Of a DNA stretch of 6,226 nt, positions 1 through 6,226 are shown in pieces; positions within the stretch are counted from its first letter, which is position 1; each line of letters opens with the position of its first letter. Made by a program: the position numbers and the translations under genes. The DNA comes from Phycisphaerae bacterium (GTDB taxonomy: Bacteria > Planctomycetota > Phycisphaerae > WQYP01), in the NCBI GenBank assembly GCA_013044065.1, contig JABEVA010000160.1, forward strand, positions 1 to 6,226. The letters are read 5' to 3'. The notes below the pieces were generated by a model, which saw only the letters and a list, made by a program, of their open reading frames with translations, was not told the DNA's origin and did not search any database.

Positions 1-2
1 AA

Positions 3-2054
3 TATGTGGCGAGTAATTATCTGCAGCCGGCCGGCATCGCCGCCGATGCCCACGGGGGCATTATCACCGCCCAGGTCGCCATACCGAAAGTTATATCTCT
101 TAATAATGCGATCACCGGCAAGGTGCTGCATCAGTGGTTTGGCGGGCTGGGTTACAGCAGTGATATCACGCCGGGAGCCAGGCATCCGCGCACGGTGTAC
201 GTGCAATATGAACCCGGTGGCTTTTCCCGCTGCCACATTCTCGGCCGGTTGAAACCGGGGCTGCCCACGGCGTACTGGCTGCTGCCCGCGGCGGGTTATC
301 ACAGCGTGGGTACGATGGGTAATTTTAATGCGCAGACGGATGTGGTGCTGGCCAAGAACCATCGTGAGTATTATGTGAGTGATGCCAACCCGCACGGCAT
401 TTGCCTGATTCAGGGTAATCAGATGCTGCCGGTGGGGCATTTTTTAGTTCGTAATAAGTACCAGCGGCATCGCGGTGCGCGGCGCAATGAATTGGAAATC
501 TGGAGTGATGCCAACGGGGATCATCATATAGAGCCGGGGGAAGTGCAGCGGGTATTTTCCATTGCGGGAAAACCGTTGCCGTCGCTGGGGGAAGCGGTGG
601 GGTCCATGTACATGGCCAAGAATGGCGACATTTATCTGGTGACCAATGAGAACAGCATCATCGAGATTCCGGCGGCGGGTTTTCGGGCCAACGGGTCAAT
701 TCAATGGGACCTAAGCAAGGCCCGGTACGCGGTGCCGGATGTGCTGGCGCGGGCGGGCCGGTATTTGGGCAGCAGCCCGCGGTATGGAATACTGGGCATT
801 CGGGTGGATGGTCACGGAAATATATATACGTGTGTTGATGCTACTGTGCCGTACTATACTCCAACTTTGACCCAGGCGATGTTGGAGGGGATCGGGCATG
901 ATAATTGCTGCAATGCAGTGAAGTTCATGAAGTTTTCCCCGGATGGTAAGTTGCTGTGGATGGCGGGGCGCAAGGCGGCAGGTATTTACCGGCAGGGCCA
1001 GTTGCATCACTTCTGGGTGATTGCCGGTCTGGTGGGAAATAAATACGTAGCCGGAGCCAGCGAATGGGGGCAGATTTATTTCTATACCCATGATGGATTT
1101 TATGTGGGTGCCCTGATGAATCAACCGGCGCTGGCTCCGTTGCCGGGGCCGTATACGTTTGGCAGCGAAACTTTTTCGGGTTTTGTGAGGTATTATCCGC
1201 GATTGAATCAGGTGTGGGCGTATATGGATGGTATGGCGTATCACGTCGGCGGGTTCGATCATGGAATTGTTCGGGGTCAGAGCCGGCAATGGGGCACCGT
1301 GCGCCTTGCCAAGATTTACCCCGCGGTGCGCAATGGCGTGGCCATTCACCGTGATATGCAGCCGTTGGTTTTGACCCGCACGGATGGTGTATGGGCAAGG
1401 CCTGAATTGTGGCGGGGTGTAGCCAAACGGGAACTGGGCCGCAATGGCAAGCCGTTGGCTCGCGTGCAGGTGAGTTACGGGCGGCATTACGTGTACGCCC
1501 GGTTTCACGTGTTGCAGGGTGGCCTTCCCAGCAATGCCGCCAGTGCAGACAAGGTGCTTTTCGACGGTGGCGGTTCGGTGGGGCTGGATTTAGGGCCGGC
1601 GGGCCATGCGACGGCTGTGCCGGTGCGCGGCGATGTGCGGATATTGGTGGCACTCGTCCATGGCAAACCGAAAATGGTCGCCTGGAAGCCGATAAGCCGG
1701 CGCTTCAAGCACCCGGCAAGCTATTACACGCCCGCGGGCGGCCATCTGCATTTTGATTTCGTGGGGATCGTACCGGGCGGGAAGGCTGTGATTGCACCAG
1801 CGGCCCGGGGGCGGCAAGGTTACGTGGTTGTGCTGGCGGTGCCGCGAAGCTTTTTGCATTTGCCGCTGAAGCCCGGCGACAAAATCGCCGCTGATGTGGA
1901 AGTGAACGGCGGCGGATACGCCAATCGCGGTCTGCAATTGTGGTTCCGCAATTATCTGTTTTCTCCGCAAAATGGCGTAACAACGATGGTTAACGACATG
2001 CCGACCGAAGCGCGATTGAACCCGCAGTGGTGGGGTACGGCTGTGGTGAAATAA
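3..2054 (+). CDS. Large beta-propeller protein with CBM9/DOMON-like C-terminal domain, 5'-truncated by window edge
   Basis: The frame is open to the left edge (TAT codon before the GTG at 6) and ends at TAA 2052-2054, so this is the 3' part of a gene; GTG 6 is unlikely to be the real start because no signal peptide or RBS precedes it. Numbering from that GTG, residues 6-45 form an NHL-type repeat (LQPAGIAADAHGG). W166-E179 contains WSDANGD and continues as an EF-hand-like loop (D168, N170, D172, I175, E179). W318-G368 is a block that recurs in the next gene. Residues about 455-682 form a CBM9/DOMON-like beta domain, with DG at 460-461, ELW at 467-469, GDVR at 542-545 and a terminal WWGT at 675-678. 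The downstream gene shares all these landmarks, so the two are paralogues, and some 400 N-terminal residues (signal peptide, FlgD-like domain, first propeller part) are probably missing here. No catalytic motif is recognised. Expected location is extracellular or periplasmic; the ligand is unknown. Confidence 0.85.
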   Translation, partial: YVASNYLQPAGIAADAHGGIITAQVAIPKVISLNNAITGKVLHQWFGGLGYSSDITPGARHPRTVYVQYEPGGFSRCHILGRLKPGLPTAYWLLPAAGYHSVGTMGNFNAQTDVVLAKNHREYYVSDANPHGICLIQGNQMLPVGHFLVRNKYQRHRGARRNELEIWSDANGDHHIEPGEVQRVFSIAGKPLPSLGEAVGSMYMAKNGDIYLVTNENSIIEIPAAGFRANGSIQWDLSKARYAVPDVLARAGRYLGSSPRYGILGIRVDGHGNIYTCVDATVPYYTPTLTQAMLEGIGHDNCCNAVKFMKFSPDGKLLWMAGRKAAGIYRQGQLHHFWVIAGLVGNKYVAGASEWGQIYFYTHDGFYVGALMNQPALAPLPGPYTFGSETFSGFVRYYPRLNQVWAYMDGMAYHVGGFDHGIVRGQSRQWGTVRLAKIYPAVRNGVAIHRDMQPLVLTRTDGVWARPELWRGVAKRELGRNGKPLARVQVSYGRHYVYARFHVLQGGLPSNAASADKVLFDGGGSVGLDLGPAGHATAVPVRGDVRILVALVHGKPKMVAWKPISRRFKHPASYYTPAGGHLHFDFVGIVPGGKAVIAPAARGRQGYVVVLAVPRSFLHLPLKPGDKIAADVEVNGGGYANRGLQLWFRNYLFSPQNGVTTMVNDMPTEARLNPQWWGTAVVK

Positions 2055-2112
2055 TGGCAGCGTAAGTCCTGCGTGGATGCGGGCCGCTGGTGATGCTGCA
2101 AATGTTCCTTCT

Positions 2113-2116
2113 GGAG
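2113..2116 (+). promoter_or_regulatory. Ribosome binding site (GGAG) for the second gene
   Basis: GGAG lies 9 nt before GTG 2126 and 12 nt before ATG 2129. No comparable purine-rich site precedes the earlier in-frame starts at GTG 2090, ATG 2093 or ATG 2102. This favours a start at 2126 or 2129, which also places the lysine pair of the signal peptide directly at the N terminus. Confidence 0.5.
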
Positions 2117-2128
2117 TATGACAACGTG

Positions 2129-5100
2129 ATGAAGAAAGCTCTGATGGCGTTTGGCTTTCCGTGGTGGCCCGCATGGATGGCGGGTCTGCTTGTGGCGGCA
2201 TTGCTGACAGGTGCCTTGGTAAAAGCTGTGCCGCCGGCCCGGCGGCCCGCCCGGCCCGGCGTGGCGGAGCCGATTCATTTGCACATTCCGGGCACGGGTT
2301 TTTTGAGTTTGGGGGTTTATAACCGCCAGGATACGCTTATCCGCTCGCTGTTGGATGCCAAGCCGGTCAAGGCCGGGGCGTTGAACTTGAGTTGGGACGC
2401 CACCACGGATTTGGGTGTGCCGGTGGTGCCGGGCAGGTATCATGTGCGCGGCGTGTGGTTTGCCAAGCCGGTATCGGCTAAATATATCATGAAGGTGGGT
2501 GAAAGCGGCAATCCTCCCTATACACTTAGCACCGGGCTGGGCGGATGGGGTGGCTGTCTTGGGGGGCCGGAGGCGGTATGCAGCAATGGCAAACAGGTGG
2601 TGGGCATTTTTGGCTGCGTGGAAAACCCGCTCAATACCGGCGTGCAGCGGATGGATGCCGCAGGGAAAATAGTGGGACGGTATTACACGTTTTTTCCATG
2701 GGATGTGCGACTGGCGGGGGCGCTGACGGACCGCCACCTTTATCTGGCAGATACCTGGTTTGCGGGTAAGCGCCTGGTGATTGGCAAATATGATATTGAC
2801 GCGTCACGCGGCAAAATTCTGGTCAATATTCCCGTTGGCAATCACTATTCCAAGGTGGGGACGTGGAAGGGAAACTGGATTTGCGATGTGGAAGGACTGG
2901 CGGTGAACCAAGGCCGGTTGTATCTGCCGGTACTATTGGATAACCGACTGTTTGTGGTGAATTCTCACAGTGGGAAAATTCTAGACCGGGTTACGATTCC
3001 ATCGCCGCGCGGGGTGGCCGTGCATAACGGAAAGATCTTTTTACTTAGCGGAACCAGACTGGTGCAACTGAATAGGGATGGAGCGGTTGAACGCACGGTG
3101 ATTACGTCCGGCCTGGAAGATCCGATTGGCCTGGCGATCGACCACGCGGGCAACTTTTATATTACCGATCGCAGCAGAGCGCAGTTGCACCAGGTATTAA
3201 TGATGCAGCCGCCGGCGGATTTTGGGATTGCCAATCGCGGTGGAGCACAGCAGGTGAAAGTGTTTTCGCCGCAAGGCCAACTGATAAGGACCATTGGTGT
3301 GAAGGGTGGGAGGCCACGCAATGGCGCGTATAACGCCGCGGGCCTGCTGGACCCGCGCGGAATTTGCATTGGTCCGGGGGGTCATGTATGGGTGGCATCA
3401 CCGGCGGAAGATTATCAGCGGCTTAGTGTGTGGAACAGTCAGACCGGAGCGATGGAAGAGGAATTTTTTAATACCCGTATCTCCAGCGGACAGGGGCAAT
3501 TAACACCGAACCGCAAGTACATGCTGTTCCGTCATAATGATTATTCTGATTCTCCGGGCCTGACGGCGTACAGGATTCATCTGAAAAAGGGGACGTGGTA
3601 TCCGGCATGGCACGTTAGCATTGCGCTACCAGATACGATGCAGCCGACAGTATTGCGGGGAAACAATCATATTTTCGGCAGATATGCCAAGGCCTTCGGC
3701 AAACAATCTCCCTATTTGTCTTTCTCGGGTGGTATGGTTCGCGCAAACAATGGGAAAACGTACCTTTATGGCGGCAGTTTTTCGATCTGGTTGTTTAACA
3801 AAAAAACGGACCAGCCGAAGCTCGCTTCCGTGGTGTATATGCACCGAGTGGAAAAGCCGCGTCATGGGGTTTACCAGGGAGATTACGACCAGGGACCGGA
3901 CAATTGGTTTACGTGGTCGGATGTTAATGGTACGGGAAAGATGGCCGACGACGGCGTACGGTTTACGGTTAAGCCGCCGGGAATGTCGAAGGTGGCACGT
4001 GAATTCAGTTGGAAACTTCAACCGGATCTGAGCATTTTAATGCTGTGCCCTGAGAATCAGGGACTGTCGCATGGGCAATGGCGGCCGTTTAAATGGGTCA
4101 TCAAAAGGCTTGCACCGCGCAAGATTCTGCCGGATGGCGTACCGATCTATGACTGGGCGGATGTTAAAACCATTGCCCGGCTGAAGGTGCCAAGCTACGT
4201 CAGCGGCAAGGGTGCCTGGAAAGGCGGAGCCGCCACAACCCTGGGGCTTTTGAATACCCGGGGCGGCGGCTACAACCTATGGAGTCAGCCGCGGATGGCA
4301 CCGGGGGTGAATTTGATGCTCCCTGGCATTGACGGCGATGGCTGGTGGGCCAGCCGGAACTGGCGCAACTCGCCCATGCGTTTCAATGACGCGGGCATAC
4401 CTGCGTGGTTGAAACTGGGTCGACGGGCTTCCGGCCTGGCCAAGCCCGGGGAAATGTATTACCCCTGGACTGTGGAAACAGACATCAACGGTTTTTGTTT
4501 TGTCGATGATTGCATTTCGCAAACGTGGGTGTGGACCGACCACGGCCTGTACATCGGTCATTTGTACCATGATCCGAGTAAACAGATTCGCGACGGCAAC
4601 AGTATTTTTGTGGAATCGATCGGTGGATACACCTATAAAATTCACGGCAAGGTTTACAACTTCATGGGCGATCACGGTGTGTTTGTACACCAGGTCAATT
4701 TGCCCAAGCTCACACCGATCCAAGGCGGGGTGATCACCATTACGCCAGCGATGGCCGCCCGGGCCAAGCCGTGGGATCCGGATGGTCCGCCGCCCGGGAA
4801 GCGGCCGGTTTACGTGGCTCGATCCATCTGGAATTTTGTGGCTCAGCGGCAGGCGGCCATGCAGCATCACGGGCAGAGTGATTTTCATACGCGGCGCATC
4901 ACCATTGACGGGAAATTAACGCAGGCGGAATGGGGCGGTGTAAAGCCAATGTTACTTAAACTCCATGGCCGCGTGGTGGCCAGGGTGAAAGCCCTTTTTG
5001 GGGCGAATAATTTGTATCTGGCTTATGACGTGAAGGATCCCTACGGCTTCAAAAACGCCGGCACGGAACTCCCGGATTGCCCGTTTACCAGCGGGAGCTA

Positions 5101-5605
5101 CGTATCATTCTCCATCGGCCGCAATTGGAATCATCCGGATCGTACCCACAATGACCCGGGGGATGTGCGGGTGATTCTGGCCCGAATTACCGGCGGCAAA
5201 AAGCCATTCAAATACCAGATGGCATTCTGGCCGCTCTACAGAAATAAACCCGCCAATCCGCAGACCATTACCTCACCGGCGGCGAGCCGGCATTTTGACA
5301 ACATCGCCCCGTATCCCGGCCTGAAGTGGGCCTACCGGTTGATTCCAGGCGGCTACACGGTGGAGGTGAAGGTGCCTTTCCGGCCTCTGAAGATTTACCA
5401 TCCCGCCCAGCCGATCGGTTTTGATGTGGCGGTGGGCTTTGCCAACAAGGCCGGAACCGTACGGCAGGCCGCCCTATGCTGGGATGGGCAAACGGAGTCG
5501 ATGGTGGTGGACCGGCCGAGTTCCGCGGCTTTGCTGCCCCAAACCTGGGGCACGCTGGTGTTTGAACGCAGCCCGGGGCTTGGGGCGGCTTCCACGGGGC
5601 ATTAA
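2129..5605 (+). CDS. Secreted FlgD-like Ig / NHL-type beta-propeller / CBM9-like protein
   Basis: A protein of 1158 residues from ATG 2129; the frame also allows starts at 2090, 2093, 2102 and 2126, but the RBS at 2113-2116 and the signal peptide favour 2126/2129. Residues 1-33 look like a Sec signal peptide: KK at 2-3, a hydrophobic stretch at about 15-31 and a V-K-A site before V34. A Pro/Arg-rich linker follows at 34-46. Residues about 47-110 resemble the FlgD Ig-like domain (WDATTDLG from W89, then PGRY at 101-104), a module used in many non-flagellar exported proteins. NHL-type repeats follow, clearest around 290-325, 329-350 (DPIGLAIDHAGNFYITD) and 406-428. WSDVNG is at 596-601 and the block shared with gene 1 at 760-810. 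Residues about 920-1146 form a CBM9-like domain: IDGKLTQAEW ending at W935, GDVR at 1011-1014, and WGT at 1140-1142. It probably acts outside the cytoplasmic membrane and may bind carbohydrate; neither substrate nor enzymatic activity is visible. Gene 1 is its upstream paralogue on the same strand. Confidence 0.88.
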   Translation: MKKALMAFGFPWWPAWMAGLLVAALLTGALVKAVPPARRPARPGVAEPIHLHIPGTGFLSLGVYNRQDTLIRSLLDAKPVKAGALNLSWDATTDLGVPVVPGRYHVRGVWFAKPVSAKYIMKVGESGNPPYTLSTGLGGWGGCLGGPEAVCSNGKQVVGIFGCVENPLNTGVQRMDAAGKIVGRYYTFFPWDVRLAGALTDRHLYLADTWFAGKRLVIGKYDIDASRGKILVNIPVGNHYSKVGTWKGNWICDVEGLAVNQGRLYLPVLLDNRLFVVNSHSGKILDRVTIPSPRGVAVHNGKIFLLSGTRLVQLNRDGAVERTVITSGLEDPIGLAIDHAGNFYITDRSRAQLHQVLMMQPPADFGIANRGGAQQVKVFSPQGQLIRTIGVKGGRPRNGAYNAAGLLDPRGICIGPGGHVWVASPAEDYQRLSVWNSQTGAMEEEFFNTRISSGQGQLTPNRKYMLFRHNDYSDSPGLTAYRIHLKKGTWYPAWHVSIALPDTMQPTVLRGNNHIFGRYAKAFGKQSPYLSFSGGMVRANNGKTYLYGGSFSIWLFNKKTDQPKLASVVYMHRVEKPRHGVYQGDYDQGPDNWFTWSDVNGTGKMADDGVRFTVKPPGMSKVAREFSWKLQPDLSILMLCPENQGLSHGQWRPFKWVIKRLAPRKILPDGVPIYDWADVKTIARLKVPSYVSGKGAWKGGAATTLGLLNTRGGGYNLWSQPRMAPGVNLMLPGIDGDGWWASRNWRNSPMRFNDAGIPAWLKLGRRASGLAKPGEMYYPWTVETDINGFCFVDDCISQTWVWTDHGLYIGHLYHDPSKQIRDGNSIFVESIGGYTYKIHGKVYNFMGDHGVFVHQVNLPKLTPIQGGVITITPAMAARAKPWDPDGPPPGKRPVYVARSIWNFVAQRQAAMQHHGQSDFHTRRITIDGKLTQAEWGGVKPMLLKLHGRVVARVKALFGANNLYLAYDVKDPYGFKNAGTELPDCPFTSGSYVSFSIGRNWNHPDRTHNDPGDVRVILARITGGKKPFKYQMAFWPLYRNKPANPQTITSPAASRHFDNIAPYPGLKWAYRLIPGGYTVEVKVPFRPLKIYHPAQPIGFDVAVGFANKAGTVRQAALCWDGQTESMVVDRPSSAALLPQTWGTLVFERSPGLGAASTGH

Positions 5606-5726
5606 GGCGGCGTGTTCCCATAAGGCTAAGCCCGGGGGGAAAATCGATTGCCATGGTTGGACGTGGGTTGTCGCAGGGACAATGAGTTCGTGCAGGCTAT
5701 AGGTCAAACGAAAGGAAACCCGAGCG
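5606..5726. other. Intergenic gap between genes 2 and 3
   Basis: These 121 bases hold no coding frame I can support. They contain a short hairpin (TTGTC 5668-5672 with GACAA 5678-5682) lacking a following T-run, and a poor promoter-like pair (GGGACA 5676-5681 and TATAGG 5698-5703, 16 bp apart). Neither is strong enough to call. Without a clear terminator, read-through from gene 2 into gene 3 is possible. Confidence 0.5.
5711..5718 (+). promoter_or_regulatory. Ribosome binding site (AAAGGAAA) for the third gene
   Basis: A purine-rich AAAGGAAA lies upstream of ATG 5727, with 10 nt between the end of AAAGGA and the start codon. This supports translation from ATG 5727, in a frame that stays open to the window edge. 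Confidence 0.55.
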
Positions 5727-6226
5727 ATGGGCGATCTTACACCGATCAATGCAATTAAACGTAGATTCGGCTGGGCCATAGCGCTGCGGCCACTGGCGGT
5801 TGTGGTTGTGGTGTTGGCCACGAACTGTGTCGGCCGGAGTGTTGTGCGGGCCGGCTGGTCCTTGGCGAACCCTGGTTCATGGGTGCGCGGGTTTTACCCT
5901 ACGGCCATGTCTTTCACCAGTGCAACCCGAGGCGTCATGGTGGGTGCAGTTCGCGCTAAGCGGTCAACACCCGCGCACGCGGCCATTCTTTGGACCCGGG
6001 ACGGCGGGCGCAGTTGGCATCAGGCTGCCGTCAAAGCGAATCCAGCGGATATCCAGGCCATCGGCTTGTCCGGCGTGTGGTTTTCCACCACGCGGCTGGG
6101 TTGGGCGACCGGCGCGGCCAATGGCCACTGCGTGCTTGTGAAGACGACGGACGGCGGGCGGAAGTGGCGGTCTGTAGCGCTGCCGTCGTTTATTGTCCAC
6201 GCGGGGTTCGGCGCTAACACTGGCAC
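5727..6226 (+). CDS. Ycf48-like Asp-box (BNR) beta-propeller protein, exported, 3'-truncated by window edge
   Basis: The frame from ATG 5727 runs without a stop for 166 codons to the right edge, so the C-terminal part lies outside the window. The N terminus has basic residues (K11, R12, R13), a hydrophobic stretch at about 16-31 (interrupted by R21) and a possible V-R-A signal-peptidase site at 40-42, suggesting export or membrane anchoring. Two Asp-box motifs of the form [ST]xDxGxxW are present: TRDGGRSW at 90-97 and TTDGGRKW at 140-147, exactly 50 residues apart, as expected for successive propeller blades. LGWATG at 124-129 before the second box is typical of Ycf48/HCF136-like proteins. 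Ycf48 is a photosystem II assembly factor in cyanobacteria and plastids; non-photosynthetic bacteria carry many related proteins of unknown role, and nothing here suggests photosynthesis. A sialidase is the main alternative because it shares Asp boxes, but no sialidase catalytic motif is seen in this fragment. It follows gene 2 on the same strand after 121 nt. Confidence 0.8.
   Translation, partial: MGDLTPINAIKRRFGWAIALRPLAVVVVVLATNCVGRSVVRAGWSLANPGSWVRGFYPTAMSFTSATRGVMVGAVRAKRSTPAHAAILWTRDGGRSWHQAAVKANPADIQAIGLSGVWFSTTRLGWATGAANGHCVLVKTTDGGRKWRSVALPSFIVHAGFGANTG

Noticed and set aside
711..1653. Long minus-strand open frames opposite gene 1 (about 265 and 242 codons)
   Set aside because: They are antisense to a well-supported coding frame, low in domain signal, rich in His/Pro/Arg as expected for shadows of GC-rich genes, and lack an RBS context.
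1952..2737. Minus-strand open frame spanning the gene 1/gene 2 junction (261 codons)
   Set aside because: It overlaps both supported genes and encodes a His/Arg/Gln-rich sequence without recognisable motifs; it is best read as a shadow frame.
4277..4888. Minus-strand open frame of 203 codons inside gene 2
   Set aside because: It lies antisense to a region conserved between the two paralogues on the + strand and shows no domain or translation signal.
5570..5639. Possible terminator formed by GCCCGGGGCTT (5571-5581) and AAGCCCGGGG (5628-5637)
   Set aside because: The arms pair for 6 bp, then a mismatch and 3 bp, across a 46-nt loop; the left arm lies inside gene 2 and no T-run follows. The sites also read as a direct repeat because the core is nearly palindromic.
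5668..5682. Short perfect hairpin TTGTC-GCAGG-GACAA
   Set aside because: Only 5 bp of stem and no T-run, so chance is a sufficient explanation.
5676..5703. Promoter-like pair GGGACA and TATAGG, 16 bp apart
   Set aside because: Each box matches only 4 of 6 consensus positions, and promoter consensus for this lineage is uncertain.
5727..5830. Lipoprotein signal in gene 3 ending at C34
   Set aside because: The residues before the cysteine (A-T-N) do not fit a lipobox; a signal-peptidase I site at 40-42 or an uncleaved anchor is more likely.
5800..6141. Plus-strand frame of 113 codons near the right edge
   Set aside because: It overlaps, in another frame, the Asp-box gene starting at 5727, which has the RBS and the repeat motifs.

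Overview
The window is GC-rich bacterial DNA with three consecutive genes on the + strand, each encoding a protein with extracellular-type domains. No tRNA, rRNA, mobile element, CRISPR array or recognisable enzyme is visible. Large secreted proteins that combine a FlgD-like Ig domain, NHL-type propeller repeats and a CBM9/DOMON-like C-terminal domain are common in Planctomycetota and relatives. The best guess is therefore a planctomycete (Phycisphaerae-type), with Verrucomicrobiota, Lentisphaerota or Acidobacteriota as alternatives. That assignment is inferred from architecture only; no marker gene is present.

Layout: (1) the left edge to 2054 is the 3' part of a large beta-propeller protein, open at the window edge. 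(2) 2129-5605 is a complete secreted protein of 1158 residues: signal peptide, FlgD-like Ig domain, NHL-type propeller repeats, a WSDxNG segment, a second repeat-rich region and a CBM9-like C-terminal domain. (3) 5727 to the right edge is the 5' part of a gene for a Ycf48-like Asp-box (BNR) propeller protein with an N-terminal signal or anchor. The gaps are 74 nt (21 nt more or less of it coding if another start is used) and 121 nt, with no convincing terminator, so a single transcription unit is possible but not shown.

The main observation is that genes 1 and 2 are diverged tandem paralogues. They share the same order of landmarks: an NHL-type repeat, a WSDxNG motif, a 51-residue block beginning with W and ending YxG, and a C-terminal domain containing GDVR and ending in WGT. 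Aligning them suggests that about 400 N-terminal residues of gene 1 lie left of the window. Together the cluster looks like a set of exported adhesion, binding or surface propeller proteins. A role in binding or sensing polysaccharide is plausible from the CBM9-like domains, but substrate and function cannot be read from the sequence.
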